Assembly: GCA_963662155.1 (NCBI GenBank)
Contig: OY759261.1
Span: forward strand, 9,829,572 to 9,893,571
From: Lamellibrachia columna
Taxonomy: Eukaryota; Annelida; Polychaeta; Sabellida; Siboglinidae
Direction: 5' to 3'
Length of the DNA: 64,000 nucleotides
Shown here: piece by piece, positions 20,851 to 32,109 of the stretch
How positions within the stretch are numbered: position 1 is the stretch's first letter
Layout of the letters: the number at the start of each line of letters is the position of its first letter
The notes under the pieces: generated by a model
The model's input: the letters and a program-made list of their open reading frames with translations, nothing else
Told to the model about the DNA's origin: nothing
The model's database searches: none
Translations under genes and position numbers: made by a program

Positions 20851-21147
20851 ATCTTGCAAGGCTTTGGATAATATATGACAATATTGTTTGAATTTGAATA
20901 GGAAAACTGCACTATCACGTTGCTATATCCAGGGACGCGTTATCTTCGGTCCACTAATGGGTCCCACTAAATCACCTGTTTGTTCTAGCTTTTACTGATG
21001 CAACAGGCTGACAGACTGGTATCGATAATTTATCGTGTTATCTGCAAAACACATTAACTTCATTTTGTGCAACTAACGAGTACTGTGATGTCTCGAAGCG
21101 TTGGCTCGGTTGCCATTAACATCATTAATATTATTAATGATGTTTAT
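20851..21147 (+). repeat. ~297-bp duplicated spacer, copy 1 (second copy 25991-26362)
   Basis: Shares long blocks with 25991-26362: AAAACTGCACTATCA, GGGACGCGTTATCTTCGGTC, GGGTCCCACTAAATCACCTG and AACTTCATTTTGTGCAACTA. Both copies end in a near-palindrome and both are followed by LINE-C RT sequence. Copy 2 carries an expanded ATATATAA tract. Function unknown; possibly LINE-C-derived or part of a compound repeat. Confidence 0.85.
21118..21144. repeat. 12-bp stem hairpin, 3-nt loop
   Basis: AACATCATTAAT, loop ATT, ATTAATGATGTT. The counterpart near 26334-26360 has one mismatch in the stem. Confidence 0.85.
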
Positions 21148-21217
21148 GAAGGGGAGCAAGCTTTCGGTACAATTGACCACCAAATCCTATTACATAAACT
21201 TGAATTGGAATATATAC

Positions 21218-21455
<238 letters not shown>

Positions 21456-21725
21456 GGAATAAGGGGTACTCCAATCAAGTGGTATAAGAGCTATCTCACA
21501 AATAGACAAAATGCATGTTATTATCTCCTATTCAAAATGAAGAATTGTGTCTAACAATGTCTAATATGACAATTCAGCGCACAAAATATATGACGTTTAT
21601 AGGCCTTCATAGAGATGAAAGCCTTGATTAACAAAAACACACAAATATATGTAAAAACAAGCTAACCAATGCTCTGTACGCAACAGATAAAGTTAACCGT
21701 TTTCTTCCATTTGCCGCCCTTAAAA

Positions 21726-21866
21726 CGATGTATTACACTTTATAGTGTATTCCTACTTGACATACGGAATCATCTTGAGGGGATCCACATGTAAAATGAT
21801 GTATTACACTTTAGTGTATTCCTACATTACATACGGAATCATCTAGAGGGGATCCACATGTAAAAC
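21726..21866 (+). repeat. ~70-bp tandem duplication within LINE-C
   Basis: GATGTATTACACTTT, AGTGTATTCCTAC, ACATACGGAATCATCT and GAGGGGATCCACATGTAAAA each appear twice. The segment codes for the RT thumb (KTMYYTLVY...YGI), normally present once in relatives. Confidence 0.88.
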
Positions 21867-22213
21867 TGATTATTACAAAATTATTCATTATGCAACATTT
21901 TTTTCGCTCCACTCTTAAAATTGGATAGTATGAACACTCTCATCCCCTCGTTACATGCTTAAATTTTATAAAATCACATGATAGCTATCAAATTGAAGTT
22001 GCAAAATTTATGTATGATTATTTCCATGGGAGCCTTCCATATACTTTATCTGATATTTTCACATTTACCTATGACATGCCTCACATATAATATTATGTCC
22101 TTTCATCGGTTCTACTGTAAGATCATCAAAAAGGTTGTTATGTAAAGGCCCGTTGATCTGGAATATAATTCTACCTAGCATTCAAAATAAACCCAAATTA
22201 AAAAGTGTTGTCT

Positions 22214-22841
22214 CATCACTCAAGGCATGTGTTGTAAGGGGATGTGGCGCTCTAACTGAACTATGATACTGTCCACCGTGTCTGACTTGTTTTGCGTCAC
22301 TCAAGGCATGTGTTTGTAAGAGAGTATGGTGCTCTAACTGAACTATGATACTTTCCACCATGTATGACTTGTTGTGCATCACTCAAGGCATGTGTTGTAA
22401 GGGGATGTGGCGCTCTAACTGAACTATGATACTTTCCACCATGTATGACTTGTTGTGCATCACTCAAGGCATTGTAAGGTAATATGGCGCTCTAGCTGAA
22501 CTATGATACTTTCCACCGTGTCTGACTTGTTGTGCATCACTCAAGGCATTGTAAAGGGATATGACGCTCTAGTTGAACTATGATACTTTCCACCATGTAT
22601 GACTTGTTGTGCATCACTCAAGGCATTGTAAGGTAATATGGTGCTCTAACTGAACTATGATACTTTCCACCGTGTCTGACTTGTTGTGCATCACTCAAGG
22701 CATTGTAAGGGGATGTGGCGCTCTAACTGAACTATGATACTTTCCACCGTGTCTGACTTGTTGTGCATCACTCAAGGCATTGTAAGGGGATATGGCGCTC
22801 TAGCTGAACTATGATACTTTCCACCGTGTCTGACTTGTTGC
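22214..22841 (+). repeat. LINE-C-derived 77-81-bp minisatellite, 8 units
   Basis: Each unit begins CATCACTCAAGGCAT, which in the first unit is the C-terminal LINE-C coding segment (SSLKACVV), and continues through GCTCTAACTGAACTATGATA, CTTTCCACC and TGACTTGTTGTG. The first three units are ~81 bp (GGCATGTGTTGTAAGG); the last five are ~77 bp (GGCATTGTAAGG). The array is therefore an amplification of the retrotransposon's last codons and 3' UTR. Confidence 0.92.
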
Positions 22842-23194
22842 ACACATCAATTGTTCCTTCTAACACGTGCTACTATTGCCAGTGCCTGGCATTGCCACAT
22901 GTATGTATTATCTTAATACTACACACCACCTAATGTGAACATTTAGTATTATTAGTTAATACTATTGTTGTCGTACTGTATACATCTGCTTTGTTGTTGT
23001 AATATAATCCTCTGAGCTCTCATTAAACTGCTACTGACTGAAGGACAGTAATCTACACACTAACTGTACGTACAATACACTAATCTACACACTAACTGTA
23101 CGTACAATACACTAATGCATTAAATGTTTCAACGTGTTCCTTGATTTAATTTTGTTTTGTTCATTTCAGTAATATGATGATACAATTGAACATT
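22842..23194. other. No gene; probable LINE-C 3' flank and short repeats
   Basis: Contains the duplicated CTACACACTAACTGTACGTA motif at 23036-23112. Otherwise nothing recognised. Confidence 0.5.
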
Positions 23195-23560
23195 GTCAAT
23201 CTGCGAAATTAAACAAAAGCGAATATAGCATTAAATATAATTAAAAAAATAATAAAAACATTAAATGAGAAAAAATGTCAATCAGACATACTGCTGATTG
23301 AACCCGGGGCCTTCCACGCGCAATGCGAACGGTCTACCGCTAAGCCGCGACGGCTCACATGTAAAGTTTGACTGAATTCGTTATGTATTCTGCAGGCTGT
23401 CTGCCATTGTTGTCTTAATTGTCAATATGGTGTAACAAATATTCACGTTGGTAACATTTACAGACATTTTTCCATTCATTTATTGTCCTCTGTGAGATTG
23501 ACTTTGTTAGTGATTCATCAAAATACATGAAATATAAATTACTGTGTTATTACTACGCAA
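23195..23560 (-). mobile_element. tRNA-derived SINE-like element
   Basis: On the minus strand 23355-23290 reads as a tRNA-like promoter: A-box-like GGCTTAGCGGTAGACC (23346-23331) and B-box-like GGGTTCAATC (23305-23296), correctly spaced. An AT-rich body follows (to ~23195). Related sequence occurs at 10405-10745. The acceptor stem does not close properly and the B box ends in AG rather than CC, so it is read as a SINE head and not a functional tRNA gene. Confidence 0.6.
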
Positions 23561-23684
23561 TACAATCATAACACGTTATAATACGGTCGATAGCGACCAG
23601 TTTACTGATGATTACATACATCTATTTTTACCAACTACGTGTTGTTTCTTGTATATATGCATGAGTTATGAAATTCCAAAATAT

Positions 23685-24134
23685 ACTCTCTCTCTCTCTC
23701 TCTCTCTCTCCCTCTCCCTCCTCTCTCCCCATTTAACTCTCTTTCTCCCTATCTCACTCTCCCCCCTCTCTCTCACTCTCCACCTGCCCCTCTCTCCCTG
23801 TCTCCCTCCCTCCTTGCACCCCCTCTCTCCCTCCCTGTCTCTCTCCGTCTCTACACGTTTCTCTCTTTATCTCTCCCATCCTGTCTCTCTCTCCCTCTCT
23901 CTCTATCTCTCGCTCTCTCTCCCTCGCTCTCCTTATCTCTCACCTCTTCTCTCTCCCCCCTCTCTCTCTCTCTCTCTCTCTCTCGCTCGCTCTCTCCCCC
24001 ATCTCCCCCCTCTCTCTACTCGCCCCCCCCCACTCTCTCTCTCTCTCTCCCTCTCTACCTCTCTCTTTCCCCGTCTCTCTCCCTATGTCCACCCCTACCT
24101 CCCTCTCCCCGTCTCTACCTGTCTCTATCTCTCG

Positions 24135-24177
<43 letters not shown>

Positions 24178-24298
24178 AGTTTCCCTATATTCCCCTCCTC
24201 TCTCTCGCCCCCCTCTCTCTCTCTAGCGTATCTCCCTGCCTTGCCCCTTCTCCCTCCCTCTCTCTCTTTTCCCCCTCTCTCTCTCTCTCCTCTTCCCT

Positions 24299-24331
<33 letters not shown>

Positions 24332-25015
24332 CCCTCTTCAACATTTCTCTCAGCCCTTTCTTCTTCTCTTCCTCTATCATCTCCCTCCTACCCCTCTCTC
24401 TCTCTCTCACTCTCTCTCCCTACCTACCTCTCTCTGTCTCCATCACTCCCTCCTTCCTCGTTCTATCCATCTCCCTTTCTCTCCATCTCCCTCTCTCTAC
24501 CCCCGCTCTACCTCCTCTCTCTCTCTCCCACATTTATCTCTCTACCCATCTCACCCCTCACCCCCTCTCTCCCTCCCTCACTCCCCCTGTATATCTCTCT
24601 CTCGCTCCCTCCCTCCCACCATCTGTATATATATATATATATCCCCTCTCTCCCCATCTCCCTCCCTCCCCCGTCTCTCCGTCTCTACCTATCTATATAT
24701 CTCTCTTTCTCTCTCTATCTTTCTTTCTCGTTCTCCGTTTCATTATCTCTCCCCTCGTCTCTCTCTCCCCTGTCTCTCTCCCATTATATATTTCCCCTTC
24801 CCCATCTCCCTCCCTCTCTCTCTTTCCCCTCTCTCTCTCTCCTCTTACCTCTCTCTCCTTCTCTCTTCCACAATTCTCTCTCCCCTCTCTTCTTCTCTCC
24901 CTTCTCTCATCTCTCTCCCCTCTCTCCCCCGTTTCTCTCTCTATCCCTATCTCAATCTCCCCCTTCTCTCACACTCTCTCCACCTCTCCCCTTCTCTGTC
25001 TCCCCCATCCATCCA

Positions 25016-25056
<41 letters not shown>

Positions 25057-25610
25057 CGCTCTCTTTCCATCTCTGTCTCTCTCCTCCAGCTCTCTCCCTT
25101 CTCTCTCCAACATTTTTCTTTCTCCCTCTCTCCATCTCTCCCTCTCTCTCCGTCTCCCTCTCCCCCTCCCTCCCTTCCTCCCTCCCTCTGTCTCTCTCTC
25201 TATCTCTCCCATCTGTCTCCCTCCCTCCCTTTCTCTCTAAATCTCATTATCTCTACCCACTTGTCTCCATCCGTCTCTTTCTCCATCTCCCTCTCTCTCT
25301 CCCTCACTCTCTCCCTCCCTTCATCTCTCCTCTGTCTCTGCCTGTCTCTCTCCCTATCTCTCCCCTCCTCTCTCTCTCCCACCCTCTCCTTCCCCTCTCT
25401 CTATCTCCCTATCTCTCCCTTCTTTATCACCATCTGTATCCCTCTCTCTTCCCTTCCCATTCATCCCTCCCTCTCTCTCTCTCTTTCTTCCCTCTCTCTC
25501 TCTCCTCTTTCCCTCTCTTTCCCCTCCCTCTTCCACGTTTCTCTCTCTCTTCTTCTCTTTCTTCTCTCTCTCTCTCCTCCCCCCCTCTCTCATCCAATTT
25601 ATCTCTCTCT
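23685..25610. repeat. CT-rich polypyrimidine tract (about 1.9 kb)
   Basis: Continuous (CT)n/(CCCT)n-like low-complexity sequence with a short TA run at 24627-24640. Apparent Ser/Leu/Pro-rich plus-strand and Arg/Glu-rich minus-strand frames (up to 716 residues) come from the strand asymmetry. It could form triplex or H-DNA (inference). Confidence 0.97.
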
Positions 25611-25940
25611 TCCTCATACCATGGAATCACATGGTATACCATGGTATTTCGTTATATTACATGGTATTACATGGTAAACCATGGTATACCATGACATTAC
25701 ATGGTAAACTGTTATAGACCATGCTTTTTCATATATTGTATATGATAAATATATGGTATACCATGGTTTACCTGTTTGAAAGAGCCAAAGTATTTTACCA
25801 TGGTCTCCCTGTTTCAAAACACCATGGATTACCATGGTTTCCATGGTCTATCATGGTTTACTTTAATCCATTGTTTTCCATGGTTTACCTGTTTCAAAAC
25901 AACATTGTATTTACCATAGAATACGATGGTATATTTTTAT
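25611..25940. repeat. CCATGG/ACATGGTA palindrome-rich satellite
   Basis: More than fifteen ATGG/CCATGG-type palindromes spaced ~10-25 bp, such as ATGGTATACCATGG and GTTTCAAAACACCATGG. A related short copy lies at 51813-51900 in the opposite orientation (CATGATGTTTTGAGACAGAC). Adjacent palindromes could fold into alternative hairpins. Confidence 0.85.
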
Positions 25941-25990
25941 AGGGGGCATAAACATAATTAATAGTTATTAATGAAAGGTCGACAAAGTGG

Positions 25991-26362
25991 ATCTTGGAAG
26001 GCTTTGGAAAAAATATAATATATAAATAAATATATAAAATATATATATAAAATAAATATATAACATAATATATGATAATATATAATAAATATGACAGTAT
26101 TATTTGAAATTGAATAGGAAAACTGCACTATCATGTTGCTATCTCCAGGGACGCGTTATCTTCGGTCCACTAATGGGTCCCACTAAATCACCTGTTTGTT
26201 CTAGCTATTAGTGATGCAACGGGCTGACAGACTGGTATAGAAAATGTATCGTGTTGTCTGTAAAACGCATTAACTTCATTTTGTGCAACTAAAGAGTACT
26301 GTGATGTCTCAAAGCGTTGGCTCGGTTGCCATAAACATCATTACTATTATTAATGATGTTAT
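25991..26362 (+). repeat. Duplicated spacer, copy 2
   Basis: Counterpart of 20851-21147, starting ATCTTGGAAGGCTTTGGA and ending in the imperfect palindrome before LINE-C sequence. An ATATATAAAATAA-type expansion at 26005-26095 is absent from copy 1. Confidence 0.85.
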
Positions 26363-26370
26363 CTAATACA

Positions 26371-26500
26371 GCTTTCGATACAATTGACCATCAAATCCTA
26401 TTACATAAACTTGAATTCTATGGAATAAATGGTACTCCACTAAAGTGGTTTAAGAACTATCTCACAAATAGGAAACAATATGTTAAGTGCAATAATATTA
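26371..26500 (+). mobile_element. LINE-C fragment 3
   Basis: [51 protein letters not shown]: the cleanest copy of the LINE-C motif A region. It stops before the expected GVPQGS motif, running into unrelated sequence. Confidence 0.85.
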
Positions 26501-26569
26501 ATTTGCTTCAGCATGATATAACATACAGGCATGTCAGAAAAGCCTCCCAATGCACTGACAGCAGGTAAA

Positions 26570-27742
26570 TGTCACGGTATTTAGACGCTGGGCCGTATCT
26601 CCAGGATGTTGTCAGTGAGAGCAATCGATGTCAGAATATTGTCGCCATTATTGACTCGATTAGTTACACCATTGGGTGGCTGTGCTATTTCGTGTGCCTA
26701 AGCAGTTCCATTACCTATGAATCCCCGGTGTATTTGGTTAATAACGGGGGCGTGCAACCTTTTCTAAGTTTGTGTGGAAAAAACCCAAATACTATGTAGG
26801 TTGAAAATGGGCAATTCGTCCAATTTATTTTGGAGGATGAATTTCGACGTAATTGCCACTGTGTGCACCGCATTAAATGTAAGATGCCTGCAGCAATAAA
26901 TAAACAGTCTGTCTGGATAATAACATCAGTGTTGAGGACAAACTGGTACATGTTAGCAATAACAGTATGATCCAATAAACCCTTGTCGCTGTTATATAAT
27001 GTTCCAGCATAACAATTTACAAGGGAACACGATACTTAATTAAGACTGCACAAGTACTGTACCAGCTAGACTATTTAAAAATTCACTACACACAAAAGCG
27101 GGGTGTAAGTAATCCCCCCATATTACAACTGAAATGCAATGTACCATAGTGGATTATAGCATTGTCAAGTATATAACATAACTGACAGTAAAACAAATAC
27201 ACCGGGGAGGAAGGGTGGGAATCAAAATTTATACTCAAATCAAAGTCGAAAACGGTGTTGCTAGTTTGGCGCAGTGCAAAAAAGTAATTTGCAAACCTGC
27301 GCCTCTACTATCATCCCGCACATTTTCCCCGCAGGCGCCGCTGACCAGTGGGATGCTTTGAACGCTTCCCGGCCAGCCTAATTAAGCGCGATACCAATTT
27401 CCAGAAAGAGAGGGGTGACAGGTTGTTATTAAATAGCCCCCTAGCTTGCCGCTAGGGGCTTTCTGCACCTGCACACAAAAGCACTTTTCAGTCTAAAGAC
27501 CAAAAATGTATTTCTGTGCACGGGGCAATAGCATACTACTCCATCCGCAACTGATTTAGCCTATCGCGATTCCGATTCTTTCACGTCCAAATATACCTAT
27601 GTAGTAAGTGAATAGTCTAAGTAATGTCCGCAGTCGATTTAAGAAACGAGTGCGTACTTTTGTTTAAATCATCGAAAGAATTGACTTTTAGATTTGGTTA
27701 GGCTCTAAATAGTGAATACCCAAAACAGTAAACACTGCGGTA
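26570..27742. other. No recognisable gene
   Basis: Unique-looking sequence. Short frames near 26569-26975 lack motifs. Confidence 0.5.
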
Positions 27743-27744
27743 TG

Positions 27745-27791
27745 AGGCGCCGTAGCAGTCAAAAGGGTGATGAAATGGCGAAACCTGTCGA
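27745..27791 (+). mobile_element. Isolated end of the 9331-type inverted-repeat element
   Basis: TGAGGCGCCGTAGCAGTCAA then GGGTGATGAAATGGCGAAAC matches the termini at 9331 and 11580 and again follows TA (27743-27744). The other end is not seen downstream, so this is a solo end or a truncated copy. It also gives an uninterrupted version of the MITE target site. Confidence 0.7.
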
Positions 27792-27984
27792 ATCAGTTTC
27801 CAGCGTTTCCATTTTCAGTTCGATTGATGTTTGTCCAAACATAAAAAAAATTAATAGTTTGGCTGATGATTTCACATAAAAAAACACCATGAACGAGCTA
27901 GCATGTTGCAGTGCATACTAAGTAGGTTTGCTTTTTCGCAAAATGGATTTGAAATGATCGTGACGAGCGAAAAAATCGAATTGA

Positions 27985-29115
27985 AGAGGAACCTTTAAAG
28001 TACGCCGAACTAAGGAGGGACCCTTAAAGTACGCCGAACTAAGGAGTGACCTTTACAGTACGCCGAACTAAGGAGGGACCCTTAAAGTACGCGGAACTAA
28101 GGAGTGACCTTTACAGTACGCCGAACTAAGGAGGGACCCTTAAAGTACGCGGAACTAAGGAGTGACCTTTACAGTACGCCGAACTAAGGAGGGACCCTTA
28201 AAGTATGCGGAACTAAGGAGTGACCTTTACAGTACGCCTCATTGAGGAGGGACCTTTTAAGTATGCCGAATTAAGGAGGGACCTATAAAGTACGCCTCAT
28301 TGAGGAGGGACCTTTTAAGTATGCCGAATTAAGGAGGGACCTATAAAGTACGCCACATTGAGGAGGGCCTTTCAAGTACGCCGAACTGAGGAGGGTTTTT
28401 TAAAGTACGCCGCATTGAAGAGGGACCATTAAATTACGCCGAATTGGGGACGGGCCATTAAAGTACGCCGAATTAAGGAGGAACCTGTAAAATACGCCGG
28501 ATTGGGGACGGACCTATCAAGTGCGCCGAATTGAGGAGGGATCTTTATAGTATGCCGAATTGAGGAGGGACCTGTAAAGTACGCCGAATTGACGATGGCC
28601 ATTTAAATACTCCGAATTGACGAGGTATCTTTAAAGTACGCAGAATTGAAGAGGGACCTTTAATGTATGCCGAATAGAGGGGGACATGTAAAGTACGCCG
28701 AACAGAGGAGGGACCTTTACAGTACGCAGCATTGAGGAGGGACCTTTAAAGTATGCCGAATTGAGGAGGGATCTTTAAAGTATGCCGAATTGAGGAGGGA
28801 CCTTTAAAGTACGTCACATTGAGGAGGGACCTTTCACGTACGCCGCATTGAGGAGAGATAATTAAATTACGACTAATTGGGGAGGGACCTTTAAAGTACG
28901 CCGAAATGACGAGGGACCTTTAGAGTACGCCGAATTGAAGAGAGACCTGTAAAGTACGCCGAACTGATGAGGGGCCTTTAAAGTACGCCGAATTGACGAG
29001 GGATGTTTAAAGTACGCCGACTTGAGGAGGGACCTTTAAAGTACGCCGAATTGACGAGGGACCTTTAAAGTACGCCGAACGGAGGAGGGACCTATAAAGT
29101 GCGCCGAATTGAAAT
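27985..29115. repeat. 29-bp minisatellite, about 39 units
   Basis: Consensus GACCTTTAAAGTACGCCGAA plus TTGAGGAGG. The first ~240 bp form a 58-bp dimer that alternates GGGACCCTTAAAGTACGCGG with GTGACCTTTACAGTACGCCG; further on the units diverge individually. No coding potential. Confidence 0.95.
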
Positions 29116-29515
29116 ATGTCTCGACATATGAATTGAAATCAACGTCACTGTACGAATGATTATTGGTATTACACAAAACAACCATTCGTTGTCGTCCATT
29201 CCACGCGAGTCTAACTAATGAGAACAGGCCTACGCCTCGGAGAATCGAGAGGAGTCTTCACTCTAGGCTCTAGCTGGTGGCATCGATGTCTGTTCTGATG
29301 CGCGTCTGCAAATTATGAAAAGTTGGACCAAAATGCAACGGGTTGATGAAAGTGAAATCGCGCAAAGCAACCCATAGTTTCCGTTGGTATATCGAGTCGA
29401 AAACTTTAGAATAGATGAAGCAGACTACGCCATTGTTGTTGAAAACATGTAATTTCTCGTGATCGAATGTTTGACCAAACGTGTCCCGTCTGAAACGGAG
29501 TTTGATTGCTTAACA
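29116..29515. other. Unique spacer between two minisatellites
   Basis: About 400 bp of non-repetitive sequence with no supported gene. Confidence 0.5.
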
Positions 29516-31845
29516 GGGCTTCGGTGGGGTTAATGGTGATACTTAACAGGGATTCCGTGGGGTTATTGGTAATACTTAACAGGGCTTCGGTGGGGTTATT
29601 GGTGCTACTTAACAGGGCTTTGGTGGGGTAACTGGTGATACTTAACACGGCTTCGGTGGGGTTACGGATGATACTTAACAGGGCTTCGGTGGGGTTACTG
29701 GTGATACTTAACAGGGCTTCGGTGGGGTTACTGGTGATACTTAACAGGGCTTCGGTGGGGTTACGGGTGATATTTAACAGGGCTTCGGTGGTGTTACTGG
29801 TGATACTTAACAGGGCTTCGGTGGGGTTATTGGTGATACTCAGCAGGGCTTCAGTGGGGTTACTGGTGATACTTAACAGGGCTTCGGTGGGTTACTGGTG
29901 ATACTTAACAGGGCTTCCGTGGGATTACGGGTGATATTTAACAGGGCTTCGGTGGGGTTACTGGTGATACTTAACAGGGCTTTGGTGGAGTTACGTGTGA
30001 TATTTAACAGGGCTTCGGTGGTGTTACTGGTGATACTTAACAGGGTTTCGGTGGGGTTATTGGTGATACTTAGCAGGGCTTCAGTGGGGTTACTGGTGAT
30101 ACTTAACAGGGCTTCGGTGGGGTTAGTGGTGATATTTAACAGGGCTTCGGTGGGGTTAATGGTGATACTTAACAGTGCTTCGGTGGGGTTACGGGTGATA
30201 CTCAACAGGGATTCCATGGGGTTATTGATGATACTTAACAGGGCTTCGGTGGGGTTAATGGTGATACTTAACAGGGCTTCGGTGGGGTTACTGGTGATAT
30301 TTAACAGGGCTTCGGTGGGGTTACTGTACTGGTGACACTTAACATGGCTTCGGTGGGGTTATTGGTGATACTTAACAGGGTTTTGGTGGGGTTACGGGTG
30401 ATATTTAACAGGGCTTCGGTGGGGTTACTGGTGATATTTAACAGGGCTTCGGTGGGGTTACTGTACTGGTGACACTTAACAGGGCTTCGGTGGGGTTATT
30501 GGTGCTACTTAACAGGGCTTTGGTGGGGTTACTGGTGATACTTAACAGGGCTTCTGTGGGGTTACGCGTGATACTTAACAGGGCTTCGGTGGGGTTATTG
30601 GTGATACTTAGCAGGGCTTCGGTGGGGTTACTGGTGATACTTAACAGGGATTCGGTGGGGTTACGGGTGATACTTAGCAGGGCTTCGGTGGGGTTACTGG
30701 TGATACTTAACAGGGCTTCGGTGGGGTTACTGGTGATACTTAACAGGGCTTCGGCGGGGTTACGGGTGATATTTAACAGGGCTTCGGTGGGGTTACTGGT
30801 GATACTTAACAGGGCTTCGGTGGGGTTACGGGTGAAACTTAACAGGGTTTCGATGGGGTTATTGTTGATACTTAAAAGAGCTTTGGTGGGGTTACGGGTG
30901 ATACTTAACAGGGCTTCGGTGGGGTTATTGTTGATACTTAGCAGGGCTTCGGTGGGGTTATTGTTGATACTTAACAGGGCTTCGGTGGGGTTATTGGTGA
31001 TATTTGACAGGGCTTCGGTGGGGTTACTGGTGATATTTAACAGGGCTTCGGTGGGGTTAATGGTGATACTTAACAGGGCTTCGGTGGGGTTACGGGTGAT
31101 ACTTAACAGGGATTCCATGGGGTTATTGGTGATACTTAACAGGGCTTTGGTGGGGTTAATGGTGATACTTAACAGGGCTTCGGTGGGGTTACGGGTGATA
31201 TTTAACAGGGCTTCGGTGGGGTTACTGGTGATATTTAACAGGGCTTTGGTGGGGTTACTGTACTGGTGACACTTATCAGGGCTTCGGTGGGGTTATTGGT
31301 GATACTTAACAGGGTTTTGGTGGGGTTACGGGTGATATTTAACAGGGGTTCGGTGGGGTTACTGGTGATATTTAACAGGGCTTCGGTGGGGTTACTGTAC
31401 TGGTGATACTTAACAGGGCTTCGGTGGGGTTATTGGTGATACTTAACAGGGCTTTGGTGGGGTTACTGGTGATACTTAACAGGGCTTCGGTGGGGTTACG
31501 GGTGATATTTAACAGGGCTTCGGTGGGGTTACTGGTGATACTTAACAGGGCTTCGGTGGGTTACTGGTGATACTTAACAGGGCTTCGGTGGGTTACTGGT
31601 GATACTTAACAGGGCTTTGGTGGGGTTACTGGTGATACTTAACAGGGCTTCGGTGGGGTTACTGGTGATACTTAACAGGGCTTCGGTGGGTTACTGGTGA
31701 TACTTAACAGGGCTTTGGTGGGGTTACTGGTGATACTTAACAGGGCTTCGGTGGGGTTACTTTTGATACTTAACATGGCTTCGGTGGGGTTACTGGTGAC
31801 ACTTTACAGGGCTTCGGTGGGGTTATTGGTGATACTTAGCAGGGA
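29516..31845. repeat. 33-bp minisatellite, about 70 units
   Basis: Unit GGGGTTACTGGTGATACTTA followed by ACAGGGCTTCGGT; 32-bp variants drop one G. Since 33 is a multiple of 3 and stops are absent in one frame per strand, both strands show 11-residue repeat frames (NRASVGLLVIL on plus, NPTEALLSITS on minus). The 32-bp units break the frames repeatedly, so coding is unlikely. Confidence 0.95.
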
Positions 31846-31940
31846 GGGGGACGGGGTGAGGGAGGGGAGGGAGAGGGGGGACGGGGAGGGGGGACGGGAG
31901 GGTTGGACGGGAGGGGGAGAGGGAGGGGGAGGGGGACGGC
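31846..31940 (+). repeat. G-rich polypurine tract
   Basis: GGGAGGGGGAGAGG/GGGGACGGG-type runs with many G3-5 tracts, a likely G-quadruplex former on the plus strand. The next ~60 bp (TAGCGGCGCAAAGGA, AAGGGGCCA) resembles 48600-48665, which follows another purine array. Confidence 0.85.
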
Positions 31941-32109
31941 AAGTTTAGTTACCCATCAGTTTAGCGACCATGTAGCGGCGCAAAGGATAAACATTTAATC
32001 AAGGGGCCAAGTCCCACAGGCCTCCCCCTAAATGCACCCCTTTTTGTGAAGATTCACCAGGTTCAGCAGAGCTTTCTTGAGTGCACTGCCGCCTGCATTG
32101 AACGTCTCC

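Noticed and set aside
23290..23355. Functional tRNA gene
   Set aside because: A/B-box-like sequences are present but the acceptor stem does not close and the B box is off-consensus; a dispersed related copy indicates a SINE head.
23544..25694. A 716-residue open frame and overlapping long frames
   Set aside because: Pure CT-rich low-complexity sequence read in different frames; Ser/Leu/Pro or Arg/Glu text with no domain.
28000..29115. CRISPR-like regular repeats
   Set aside because: Units are contiguous, with no unique spacers and no Cas genes; the DNA is eukaryotic.
29635..31269. Repeat proteins on both strands (NRASVGLLVIL and NPTEALLSITS)
   Set aside because: They are the two strands of one 33-bp satellite; 32-bp units break the frame and there is no gene context.
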